Assembly: GCA_947488305.1 (NCBI GenBank)
Contig: CANKZM010000004.1
Coordinates: 1 to 62,500, forward strand
Reading direction: 5' to 3'
Length of the DNA stretch: 62,500 nt
From: an uncultured Roseobacter sp.
Lineage (GTDB): Bacteria > Pseudomonadota > Alphaproteobacteria > Rhodobacterales > Rhodobacteraceae
The translations under genes and the position numbers were made by a program. Of this stretch, positions 46,396 through 54,479 are shown in pieces (positions within the stretch are counted from its first letter, which is position 1; each line of letters begins with the position of its first letter). The notes under the pieces are model-generated. The model was not told the origin of the DNA. It saw nothing but the letters and a program-made list of their open reading frames with translations, and did no database searches.

Positions 46396-47268
46396 TCAAG
46401 CCTGGTCGAAATCTGACCTGAGAATTGCGCTCAGCAGTTCCCATTCAGGACGGGCGATTGCATCCGTGCTCGCAAGCGCCCAATAGCTTTCGTGATGCTC
46501 CAAAACGTCGTCGCTCAACCGAACCAGCCGCCCGGCGGCCAAATCTGCCGCGCATAGTGGCAATGATCCCAGTAAAACACCCATTCCTGATCGCGCCGCG
46601 TTCAAAGCCGAGGCGAAGGTGTCGAAACGCAGATGTGGGATAGGTGTCGTTGGAATACCAAACCGAGAGGCCCATGCATTCCAGCCCGGTCGCGGACCTG
46701 CACAAGCGATACGGGGCCAGTCGGTCCAGTCGCCACCCCGCCGGGCAAAACCCGGTGATGCAATTGGTGCAATTCTCTCATCGAAGAGTTGTTGCGCAAG
46801 ATCATGCGGCCAGTCGCCAGAGCCATAGCGAAATTTGATGATGTCATCGACCGCAGCATCATGCGCCCCGAGCACCATTGTCTGAATAACGAGTTGCCCT
46901 CCGGAGAATTCTCCGAGCTTTTCAAGGCGGGGGTGCAACCAAAGATCAATAATGGATTGACTTGCCGAAACCGTCATTTGCCCACGGCCAGCACCGAACA
47001 ATGCTTCGTAACTATCATGCAACCCACCAAAGGCCGAACGCACATGCGGCAGCCACGCTTCGCCTTCAACGGTAAGCTCGATGGATCGTGGGCGCCTGAG
47101 AAACAAGGCCGTTCCCAGCCGTTTCTCCAATTGCCCAATACGTTGGCTGACAGCCGATTGCGTTAATCCTGTTTCGGCCGCAGCGGCGGTGAAGCTGCCA
47201 CACCGGGCCGCCGCCTCAAAAGCGCGAATCCACTCCAGCGGCGGCATATCGAAAGGGCGTTTTGTCAT
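46396..47268 (-). CDS. LysR-family regulator, divergent from tmpA
   Basis: The regulator (290 residues) has an N-terminal HTH (about 8-65: LEWIRAFEAAARCGSFTAAAAETGLTQSAVSQRIGQLEKRLGTALF) and the LysR effector domain. The opening PFDMPPLEWIRAFEAAAR resembles GcvA-type LysR proteins. I start it at the ATG at 47268 rather than the in-frame TTG six bases earlier. It faces tmpA across a 97-base gap containing a LysR-type palindrome, so control of tmpAB is likely. Confidence 0.88.
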   Translation of the reverse strand: MTKRPFDMPPLEWIRAFEAAARCGSFTAAAAETGLTQSAVSQRIGQLEKRLGTALFLRRPRSIELTVEGEAWLPHVRSAFGGLHDSYEALFGAGRGQMTVSASQSIIDLWLHPRLEKLGEFSGGQLVIQTMVLGAHDAAVDDIIKFRYGSGDWPHDLAQQLFDERIAPIASPGFARRGGDWTDWPRIACAGPRPGWNAWASRFGIPTTPIPHLRFDTFASALNAARSGMGVLLGSLPLCAADLAAGRLVRLSDDVLEHHESYWALASTDAIARPEWELLSAILRSDFDQA

Positions 47269-47302
47269 AAGCAATCCCGAGGCTCAGACCTCCAATTCCT
47301 AA

Positions 47303-47319
47303 TTTGACCTTATGTCAAA
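47303..47319. promoter_or_regulatory. LysR-type box between the LysR gene and tmpA
   Basis: TTTGAC-CTTAT-GTCAAA is a perfect palindrome of 6-5-6 bases, extended on both flanks by further A/T matches. It fits the T-N11-A LysR pattern and lies midway between the divergent starts. Confidence 0.6.
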
Positions 47320-47365
47320 ATGCGATGAACCTGTCTCTAACCAATGGCAACACCAAGAGAGCAAC

Positions 47366-48511
47366 ATGACGACGATCTCCGTAGACCCAGCTGGCGAGGT
47401 TCTGACATTGAATGCGCGAGGAGTATCGCGCCGGTTCCATGCAATCTGGTTACGTGACAATGCGCAGGACCCTCAAACTCGCGCACCGGGAAATGGGCAA
47501 AAAATGCTCACGATGCAGGACATTCCCGCTGACACACACATCGGTTCTGCAACGCTCGTCGACCGCGAACTGGAAATCGTCTTTCTGCCAGAAGACAAAT
47601 CGGTCAGATACGACCCCGAATGGCTGGTTGCGCATGCGTATGATCGCACCCAAGATCAATCGCGTGGCTGGACGGCACCCGGGATAACGCTCTGGGATGC
47701 GACCTTACGGGACGATCTTCCCGTCGGTGATTTCAATGAATTGTCAAATAAAAGCACATCGCTTTGCGATTGGCTTGGCGCCGTCAATCGCTACGGCTTC
47801 GGGAAGATTGCAAACGGGCCGGTCGAGGATGGTGCCTTATTCGGGATTGTTGATCTTTTTGGGTATGTGCGTGAAACCAATTACGGCAAGTTGTTCGAAG
47901 TGCGGACCGAGGTTAATCCGACAAATCTCGCATTTACCGGGCTGGGGTTACAGGCACATACGGATAATCCCTATCGTGATCCTGCGCCGACCGTTCAGGT
48001 TCTTTACTGCCTTGAAAGCTCCGCCGCGGGTGGGGAAAACATGGTTGTGGATGGGTTTGCCGCGGTTCAGCGCCTGCGCTTGGAAAACGAAGAGTATTTT
48101 GACGTTCTGGCCGATCATGCCGCATGTTTCGAATATGCAGGCGATGAGAACACCCGGCTATCCGCACGGCGACCGATGATTGAACTGGCTCCTGACGGTG
48201 AACTCATTTCGGTGCGTTTCAACAACCGATCGCTGGCCACACTCACCGACGTGCCTTTCGACAAGATGGCAACCTATTACGCCGCATACCGTCGCTTGGG
48301 AGAGATCATCGACGATGAAGCGATGGAGGTGACATTTCGCTTGAACCCGGGTGAGGCATTTGTCGTGGATAATACGCGTGTGCTGCATGCCCGAAAGGGG
48401 TATTCTGGGGAGGGTACGCGATGGCTCCAGGGATGTTACGCCGATAAGGACGGCTTGCGCTCCACCTACGAAGTGCTGTCCGGCAAACGCGTGAAAGAGG
48501 GCGCGGCATGA
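47366..48511 (+). CDS. tmpA: 2-trimethylaminoethylphosphonate dioxygenase
   Basis: This Fe(II)/2-oxoglutarate oxygenase (381 residues) is related to gamma-butyrobetaine hydroxylase. It has an N-terminal DUF971-like domain (FHAIWLRDNAQDPQTRAPGN) and a TauD fold with iron ligands His198, Asp200 (QAHTDNPYRD) and His341 (VLHARKGY). The N-terminal cysteines that bind zinc in gamma-butyrobetaine hydroxylase are absent. The overlap with a PhnZ/TmpB-type gene points to TmpA, which hydroxylates 2-trimethylaminoethylphosphonate at C1. A carnitine-forming hydroxylase is the alternative. AAGAGAG precedes the ATG at 47366. Confidence 0.87.
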   Translation: MTTISVDPAGEVLTLNARGVSRRFHAIWLRDNAQDPQTRAPGNGQKMLTMQDIPADTHIGSATLVDRELEIVFLPEDKSVRYDPEWLVAHAYDRTQDQSRGWTAPGITLWDATLRDDLPVGDFNELSNKSTSLCDWLGAVNRYGFGKIANGPVEDGALFGIVDLFGYVRETNYGKLFEVRTEVNPTNLAFTGLGLQAHTDNPYRDPAPTVQVLYCLESSAAGGENMVVDGFAAVQRLRLENEEYFDVLADHAACFEYAGDENTRLSARRPMIELAPDGELISVRFNNRSLATLTDVPFDKMATYYAAYRRLGEIIDDEAMEVTFRLNPGEAFVVDNTRVLHARKGYSGEGTRWLQGCYADKDGLRSTYEVLSGKRVKEGAA

Positions 48512-49089
48512 AGCCAAACATTGATGCTCTTACCCCGGAAACCATAGTCGCCTTCATCGGAGATATCTTTGATCGACGCGGAGAAGAGGAATATCTCGGT
48601 GAGCCTGTCAATATGGGCCAACACATGCTTCAAGGCGCAACAATAGCTGAACAAAATGGCCAACCAGAGGAGATTATCGTTGCCGCGCTTCTGCATGATA
48701 TCGGACATTTCACCAGCGAATTCGGCACCTTTACAATGGATGACACAGAAGATCGGTACCATGAAGATGCGGGCGCGGCGGTACTGGAACGGTTTTTTCC
48801 CAGCGTGGTCACGGATTGCGTAAGGTTTCATGTCGCCGCAAAACGATACCTCTGTGCAACCCGGCCGGAATACCTCAAAAGGCTCTCAGAAGCATCTCTC
48901 CATTCGCTAAACCTTCAAGGGGGCCCTATGAATGCGGAAGAAGTGGCGACCTTTGAGCAGAACGCAAATCTCGACCAGATTATCGCAGTGCGCTACCTTG
49001 ATGACGCAGGCAAGCGCCCGGACATGAAGACACCTGACTATTGGCATTTCGCCCCGATGGTCCAGCGCATGGTGGACCGTCACACCTGA
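48508..49089 (+). CDS. tmpB: HD-domain mixed-valence diiron oxygenase, TmpB
   Basis: The 193-residue HD-fold oxygenase is of the PhnZ/TmpB type and cleaves (R)-1-hydroxy-2-trimethylaminoethylphosphonate to glycine betaine and phosphate. Residues line up with PhnZ: Tyr29 and Glu32 (YLGEP), His39, the HD pair His63-Asp64 (LLHDIGH), His85, His108 and Lys112 (FHVAAK). The spacing Tyr+3 Glu and +10 His is as in PhnZ. It overlaps tmpA by four bases. The pairing decides the assignment over a generic HD phosphohydrolase. Confidence 0.88.
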   Translation: MKPNIDALTPETIVAFIGDIFDRRGEEEYLGEPVNMGQHMLQGATIAEQNGQPEEIIVAALLHDIGHFTSEFGTFTMDDTEDRYHEDAGAAVLERFFPSVVTDCVRFHVAAKRYLCATRPEYLKRLSEASLHSLNLQGGPMNAEEVATFEQNANLDQIIAVRYLDDAGKRPDMKTPDYWHFAPMVQRMVDRHT

Positions 49090-49104
49090 CAAGGGGACCT
49101 TTCT

Positions 49105-49206
49105 GTGAGCACGATTGGCGGTGGCCTTCTGACGGTGCCGCTCTCAGAACGCCATCAGAGAAAACTATTCGATGAAAATACCTACACAACGGTTGAGCGG
49201 CTCTGA
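49105..49206 (+). other. possible truncated ORF after tmpB
   Basis: A GTG preceded by AAGGGGACC opens a 33-codon frame beginning STIGGGLLTVPLSERH. It runs through the stop end of the convergent OmpA-like gene and ends at 49206. It could be the stump of a third tmp-operon gene cut by a deletion, or chance. I recognise no family. Confidence 0.2.
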
Positions 49207-50247
49207 GATACCGTCTGCCGTTGATATGGGGAGCATGGCATAGGTCTCGCCAAAGCCAACGATTTCGATCATTTGTCGCGACAAACCGGCTTGTACAAAA
49301 ATCTCTGCGACAGCTTCCGCGCGCTGATTTGAGAGAACCTGATTTCGTCTGACGGACCCCGTCGTATCGGTATGTCCGGCGATCCTGATTTTCGAGAATT
49401 GCTTATTTTGCAGACGGGCGGCCGCTTCGCGCGCGCGCTTCAGAGCGCCAGGCGTCAACGTTGCGCTATTCTGTTCAAAGTGGACTTCCGCGATGGGCGC
49501 GTTGCTTGCACTTACAGGATCGTCTTCGATTGTCTCGGCTTCCGAAACTCGATCACCCTGATCACCCTCGCCAAGGCTCTTGTCCACGTCCGCCGTTTCT
49601 CGAAGCGCAACAGCACTCAACTCAACTTCGGAAAGCTTTGGCTCGCTCGCAGCTTTGAGCACCGATTGGTCATCGCTTAGGTCGAGCTTGGCCTCCGCGC
49701 TTTCAGCAAGCTCCTGTGTGAGAATAGCGTCGCTCTGCGTGGACAGCGCCTGTTCCAGTGAAGCTATCTGGCTCTCACGCTCCAGAACGGATTTCAGCTG
49801 TGCCGAAACCACTTCTTCCTGTTTTTCCAACGCCGCCTGCTGATCTTCAAGCGCCTCACTATCGGCCCGTACGCTTTCCTGCATGCGCGCCAGGTCTTCC
49901 TCGCGCACTTCCAGCGCTGCCCACTTTTCCTCGAGCTGCGCTGCCTGAGCCTCCAACTCAGCTTCTCTTTGTGTGGCCTGTTCTTGGCAGGTTTTTAAAT
50001 CCTCAAACTGCGCGCTGAGTTCTTCCTGCACGGATGATAGATCAGCCGAATGGTCTTCGATCGCGGCTTCACTTCTGGTGGCAGAGTTTGATACGGCTTC
50101 CTGCGCGTCCATGACAGCAGCGTTTTCAACCGAGGCACGTTGTTCTTCACCACCGGAGTCCGGCGCCATTTGAGTTCCAGTTGCGATACCAACCGCAGTT
50201 CCACCAGCGAAAATTATCGCCGCCAAAGCCACATTTGAAATGTTCAT
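49165..50247 (-). CDS. OmpA-like protein with long coiled coil
   Basis: The 360-residue envelope protein has an N-terminal hydrophobic segment (about 5-25, VALAAIIFAGGTAVGIATG) that may be an anchor or uncleaved signal. A strongly acidic coiled coil follows (about 65-175, rich in Glu, Gln and Ala heptads). The C-terminal OmpA peptidoglycan-binding domain (about 245-360) has AGHTDTTGSVRRNQVLSNQRAEAVAEIF. It probably links the inner membrane to the cell wall, like motor-stator or division-associated OmpA proteins. GGGGGAGAGG precedes the ATG. Confidence 0.82.
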   Translation of the reverse strand: MNISNVALAAIIFAGGTAVGIATGTQMAPDSGGEEQRASVENAAVMDAQEAVSNSATRSEAAIEDHSADLSSVQEELSAQFEDLKTCQEQATQREAELEAQAAQLEEKWAALEVREEDLARMQESVRADSEALEDQQAALEKQEEVVSAQLKSVLERESQIASLEQALSTQSDAILTQELAESAEAKLDLSDDQSVLKAASEPKLSEVELSAVALRETADVDKSLGEGDQGDRVSEAETIEDDPVSASNAPIAEVHFEQNSATLTPGALKRAREAAARLQNKQFSKIRIAGHTDTTGSVRRNQVLSNQRAEAVAEIFVQAGLSRQMIEIVGFGETYAMLPISTADGISEPLNRCVGIFIE

Positions 50248-50448
50248 CGTGCCTCTCCCCCGTTAGTGCAGACCACAACCTACCGTAGCATCGTTTCTAC
50301 CTGTACGATGGATATCAAGCACTTGTGATGGGATCATCCGGCGTTCAGCGCAAAAAATACCGCCGAAACCACACTTTTTCAGGTTTTGCGCTGACCGCTT
50401 TCCTTTGGGACTTCGAATATGAAAAAAAATTCCCGAATCGGTGCGGTG

Positions 50449-50484
50449 CAAAAAGCGCCTGATTTCCAGCCTATCTCTCAGGCG
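50449..50484 (-). terminator. terminator of the bphP-bphO transcript
   Basis: On the minus strand CGCCTGA and TCAGGCG form a 7-bp stem across 15 bases, followed by CTTTTTG. It begins at the bphO stop codon. Confidence 0.6.
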
Positions 50485-50485
50485 G

Positions 50486-51082
50486 TTAGAGAGGCGTTCT
50501 AAGCTCTTGCTGGCACACCCTTCCGCCATGACCGGCAGTCTCTTCATACGGTTTATTGTCCGCAAGTGCGCCGAAAACACTTCGGGCACCGTGCCCCGCC
50601 TCTTCAATATCTACTGGCGTTCTGTCCAGTGACGAAAAGAACTGCTTCAGAGCGCCAGATTTTGCGAAAGCTTGCATCTCAGTTAGGTAGTTCCGGGGCC
50701 AGCTGTCGTCGATCGCGCCCGATTTTAGCAGCAGGGACGCGCCGAGCGCTGACCCATTCAGGGCGTATTGGACCCCCCAGGCCCACGATCGCGTCCCTGT
50801 TTTCTCGGGCGTTTTCTCTGATCCGCACGTCCCGAGATCCCTCTCAAGTGCTCGGCAGCGAGACTGTTCCTTATCGATCAGCCAAGACGCGCCGAGCGTT
50901 TGTGCAGCAGCGACACCCAGCGCAGAATGCACGTGGTACAATGCCGTTAACCAGGCATTGTAATCCTGTCGAGAGTCAAACCTTCCGGATTTTGTCCAGG
51001 TGCTTTCAGCCCTGTTGTGGTCCTCTCGGGTCTGATGTCTTAACGACTCTCGATTGGTCGCAATGGCTTTGGCAATTGTCAT
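50486..51082 (-). CDS. bphO: biliverdin-producing heme oxygenase
   Basis: This heme oxygenase of 198 residues supplies biliverdin for the bacteriophytochrome encoded upstream. The proximal heme His is in LRHQTREDHNRAES, and the distal-helix glycines are in YALNGSALGASLLL, where the usual Gly-Gly is Gly-Ala. Its start overlaps the bphP stop by ATGA, so it is translationally coupled. The order bphP then bphO is less common than bphO first. The C-terminal 40 residues are not conserved in any way I recognise. Confidence 0.85.
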   Translation of the reverse strand: MTIAKAIATNRESLRHQTREDHNRAESTWTKSGRFDSRQDYNAWLTALYHVHSALGVAAAQTLGASWLIDKEQSRCRALERDLGTCGSEKTPEKTGTRSWAWGVQYALNGSALGASLLLKSGAIDDSWPRNYLTEMQAFAKSGALKQFFSSLDRTPVDIEEAGHGARSVFGALADNKPYEETAGHGGRVCQQELRTPL

Positions 51083-53631
51083 AACGCTGCTCCAAGCTGT
51101 TTGAGCAGGAGACCCCCAACGGCATTTTTCAAATCAGTACTTGATACCGGCTTAGTAAGCTTGACGACGTCTTGCAGCTTGGAAGGCAACTGATGTCGAT
51201 CACCAAATCCGCTGACAAAAATGAAGGGAATCTGTTTTTGCTTTAGCGCCTCGGCCAATGAAATGCTTGTTTTGCCTTTGCCCAGGCTGATGTCCAGGAT
51301 CGCAAAGCTGGGAGTAAAGGCTCGGAGATATTCTTCCGCAGTGTCTACGCTCGCCGCAACCTCGACCGTTTCAATTCCGAACTCCTGAAGTTGGTCGCGG
51401 GTGCTTAGGGCGATCACAAAATTGTCTTCAACCAGCAGGCAAGATGCAGATTTCGCAACTTCTCTAAACCGCTTATCCGAAATCGATGGCAAAGCGGCCC
51501 GAATGCTTGGTTCGATCTTTGCCTCGCCCACCTCAAAGCAGGATTCAGGCAGGCGAAAGCGCGCGGTTACTCCGGAGGATTCAAAGTTAAGTTCGGCCTC
51601 TCCGTTTAACTCAAACGGGATCGCCTCCTTGATCAGCGTCGACCCAAAACCAAAGATCTCAGGCGCTATTACCGCTGGGCCTCCTGTTTCACCCCAGGAC
51701 AAGATCAAGCCGTCCGCGCCATTTTGAAAACCGACCTTGACCACTCCATCATCACTCGAAAGGGCACCATATTTGACGGCATTCGTAACAAGTTCATGGA
51801 TCACCAGCGAGAAAATCGGGGCAATATCGGGACGGATATCTCTCCCCTGACCCGAAACGATCAATTGACCGGCCTTTTCCGACAAGTATGGCTCAAACTC
51901 TCGTTTGACGAGTTCTGTAACCGGGACCGCGGTCGTCATACTGCCAGAGGCAAGATCATGCGACGCGGCCAGCGCCTCAATACGGGATTCCAGTGAACGC
52001 GAGTACGAATCCAGCGACCCATAGCTACTGCTTTGAGCTTGTTGTGACACGGACCTGACAAGGGCCAGAATATTACGCACCCGATGATTCAACTCATCGA
52101 TCATGATCTTCTGCTGTCTGTTCAACGATGAGATCAACTCGTTTCGATCCAACGAATTGATGAGCGTCCAGAACCTTTTCACGAAATAATAGTCTTGATC
52201 CGACCAAGGCTTGGACATGTCTTTGACGGATTCAAGGTAGGTGGCAAAGGACCCCCGTGGCGAAAGCCTCAGGCGCCCCTCGTGCGTTGCCGCATGCTTA
52301 TCCGGGTTCCCCGCCCATGCGACTTCCCGCTCCACTTCTTTTCTGAAAACAAAAAGGGTTCGATCATAGGCCGGAGAAAAGACCAATGCGCCCGCGCATC
52401 CGTTCAGTTTTTCGCGCAGGTCGGGGAACGAAGTCGCAAGGCCACCAAACTCGACAAAGTCTGTCCCATTTTCAAGGGAACCTTCGATCGCTGCTCGAAC
52501 CAGCTTATCCGGGACTGTTCCATAGACCCGTTCTTGGTCGGATTGAATAACCACCAACCCACAAGCATCCAGAATATCCAGGACCATGCCGCCAAACTTT
52601 TCAAACTCGGCATCGCTTCCGACAGAGTCCAGAATCTGATCCTTGTAGCCATCGACCTGCGAAACCATCGATAGATAGGTTTTCTGCTGAAGGACCTGCA
52701 ACTTTGAAGAGAACATTCTGGCCACGTTGACCAGCAGGGACCTCATATGACCGGACACCAGTTTGGGAGTGCGATGATGAAAGGAGAGAATACCCCAGAG
52801 TGCGTCACCGACCTTGATCGTAAGAGTCATTGTCGAGGCAACCTGCATATTGTGCAGGTATTCCATGTGGACGCTCGAGACACCGCGCGTTGTGCACAGG
52901 CTGATGTCCAATGGCGCAGCGCCCGTATGCAGCGCCTTCAGGGGCACCGGCTCCTGTTTGGCATCGACAATGAACCGAAGCGGGATCAGCTCCATCATTG
53001 CACGAGCCTGTGGTGGGATATCCCAGTGTGGAAAGCGCAAGCCTTCGAAGCCGGGCATCGACCTGTTGCGATCTTCTTTCAGCACCTCGCCATTGAACGC
53101 GCTGTCAAAACGATAAATCATGACCCTGTCGAAGTCTGTCAGATGCCGCAAAAGGCGTGTCGAGAGGTCAAACAACGTATCCTCGGACTCACAACTTTCG
53201 ATCTTGCTTGTTAGAAAGTTGATTGTTTTGAGCATGTTCGGCCCGGAAAACTCAGCCTCCAAGGCTTGCTCAAACTCCAACAGAAACATGCCATCTCGTT
53301 CAGATGCATGCATCGTAAGCAATTGGTCCCCTAATCGAAAATCACCGACAATCGTCGACGCATTCACCAAGTCATCTTGGGATTGGGCATTGTTCAGTTC
53401 ATGCCAGATCTCGTCAGTCAGTATTTTGTCAAGATCACCCCCCAGAAGCTCTTGATACGGCACGCCGAGAAAACGTTCCGTATTGGCGCTTGCATATTTG
53501 ACCACCATCGTATGTTTGTCCGCTGCAAGCAGACACCCGAACGGTTGGACAATCCCGGGGATATGGATAGGTTCTGCAGCGCAGGATTCCATCGCTTCGG
53601 AGATTTCCTGACTGGACAATGTGGACGTCAT
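51079..53631 (-). CDS. bphP: bacteriophytochrome, hybrid HWE histidine kinase
   Basis: The 850-residue red/far-red photoreceptor has the order PAS (about 20-125), GAF (140-310), PHY (330-500), HWE kinase (510-695) and C-terminal receiver (728-845). Cys17 (ESCAAEPIHIPG) is the expected biliverdin attachment site. The GAF motif usually PASDIP reads PHWDIP (201-206), keeping the key Asp. The PHY tongue has PRGSF (458-462). Kinase marks are His516 (DELNHRVRNIL), the N-box HELVTNAVKYGALS and the WGE of HWE kinases (646-648). Receiver marks are Asp780 and Lys827. The start at 53631 has AGGA upstream; a TTG at 53658 is unlikely. Confidence 0.93.
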   Translation of the reverse strand: MTSTLSSQEISEAMESCAAEPIHIPGIVQPFGCLLAADKHTMVVKYASANTERFLGVPYQELLGGDLDKILTDEIWHELNNAQSQDDLVNASTIVGDFRLGDQLLTMHASERDGMFLLEFEQALEAEFSGPNMLKTINFLTSKIESCESEDTLFDLSTRLLRHLTDFDRVMIYRFDSAFNGEVLKEDRNRSMPGFEGLRFPHWDIPPQARAMMELIPLRFIVDAKQEPVPLKALHTGAAPLDISLCTTRGVSSVHMEYLHNMQVASTMTLTIKVGDALWGILSFHHRTPKLVSGHMRSLLVNVARMFSSKLQVLQQKTYLSMVSQVDGYKDQILDSVGSDAEFEKFGGMVLDILDACGLVVIQSDQERVYGTVPDKLVRAAIEGSLENGTDFVEFGGLATSFPDLREKLNGCAGALVFSPAYDRTLFVFRKEVEREVAWAGNPDKHAATHEGRLRLSPRGSFATYLESVKDMSKPWSDQDYYFVKRFWTLINSLDRNELISSLNRQQKIMIDELNHRVRNILALVRSVSQQAQSSSYGSLDSYSRSLESRIEALAASHDLASGSMTTAVPVTELVKREFEPYLSEKAGQLIVSGQGRDIRPDIAPIFSLVIHELVTNAVKYGALSSDDGVVKVGFQNGADGLILSWGETGGPAVIAPEIFGFGSTLIKEAIPFELNGEAELNFESSGVTARFRLPESCFEVGEAKIEPSIRAALPSISDKRFREVAKSASCLLVEDNFVIALSTRDQLQEFGIETVEVAASVDTAEEYLRAFTPSFAILDISLGKGKTSISLAEALKQKQIPFIFVSGFGDRHQLPSKLQDVVKLTKPVSSTDLKNAVGGLLLKQLGAAL

Positions 53632-53692
53632 GAGTGCTATCCTAAAAGGAATTGGCAAGGGTAAAGGTGTATGAATTTCAATACAGTAATGC

Positions 53693-53704
53693 CACTTTAA
53701 AGTG
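53693..53704. promoter_or_regulatory. palindrome between bphP and the receiver gene
   Basis: CACTTTAAAGTG is a perfect 12-base palindrome, overlapping a second repeat ACTTTA...TAAAGT. It lies in the AT-rich divergent promoter of bphP and the downstream receiver gene. The binding factor is unknown. Confidence 0.4.
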
Positions 53705-53753
53705 TAAAGTTTTATTTACATTGCGAGCGATTGCCTAAGAAAACGGAGACGAG

Positions 53754-54200
53754 ATGACACGGGTACTGCTGCTGGAAGATGACTTTTCCATATCATTCAA
53801 CATCATGACTCTCTTAAACGAACACGGTCTGGACGTTGACGTTCGCAATAGCTCTGCTGCAGCGATTGAGTGTCTGAAAACAGAAACCTACGACCTTGTT
53901 ATCGTTGATATCATCATACTCCGCGACAATCGTCCTGTGCCTGACGGGGGCGTCATCTTGATTAGTTGGTTGAGATCACCGACCCAAAAAGACTTGACCC
54001 TTCGGAGTATACCGATCCTGTGTATCAGCGGCGCGACAAGACAACCCGGCATGTCCCACCTCTTGGATATGGCGCAAAATCTAGGCGCCGATGACGCCCT
54101 GGCAAAACCGTTTAACGATATCGAGCTTATCGCCGCAGTTGATCGCCTGATCGCCGGAAAGTCACCAAAAGACACGGATTGGAAGCTTGAGCAGAAGTGA
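53754..54200 (+). CDS. stand-alone response regulator receiver protein
   Basis: The 148-residue protein consists only of a receiver domain: the acidic pair in VLLLEDDFSIS, phospho-acceptor Asp52 in DLVIVDIIIL, a Thr/Ser in CISGATRQPG, and Lys in DDALAKPFNDIE. There is no output domain, so it acts as a phosphate shuttle or protein-binding switch. It is divergent from bphP and could be a target of its HWE kinase. GGAGACGAG precedes the ATG. Confidence 0.88.
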   Translation: MTRVLLLEDDFSISFNIMTLLNEHGLDVDVRNSSAAAIECLKTETYDLVIVDIIILRDNRPVPDGGVILISWLRSPTQKDLTLRSIPILCISGATRQPGMSHLLDMAQNLGADDALAKPFNDIELIAAVDRLIAGKSPKDTDWKLEQK

Positions 54201-54479
54201 TGTGCAGGTTTGCCCAAAGACCCCGCTCACGCCGCAGCCGACGACTGCAAAGAACAATTGATTTCTAATCTAAACAGTATGAATTGCGCTTAGTTGCCGC
54301 CTTCCGGTGATCCCTTTCCTTCGCAGGAAGACAGACGAATTGGGCGGGCAATTCAGGTCCACATTGCAGACTGCTTTTAGGGGGCACTAAGCGTAGAATT
54401 TTAGACACTCGGTGCACATCAGAAGTTTTTTCTTAGGTTTTTTACTCCACTTAGACCGCTGGTTCATTTGGAGAACAAT

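Noticed and set aside
47366-48511. Calling this gene gamma-butyrobetaine hydroxylase (carnitine synthesis)
   Set aside because: The N-terminal zinc cysteines are missing and the gene overlaps a PhnZ/TmpB-type oxygenase, so TmpA fits better.
50263-50607. 114-codon minus-strand frame overlapping the end of bphO
   Set aside because: It overlaps the heme oxygenase C-terminus in another frame and crosses the terminator hairpin at 50449-50484.
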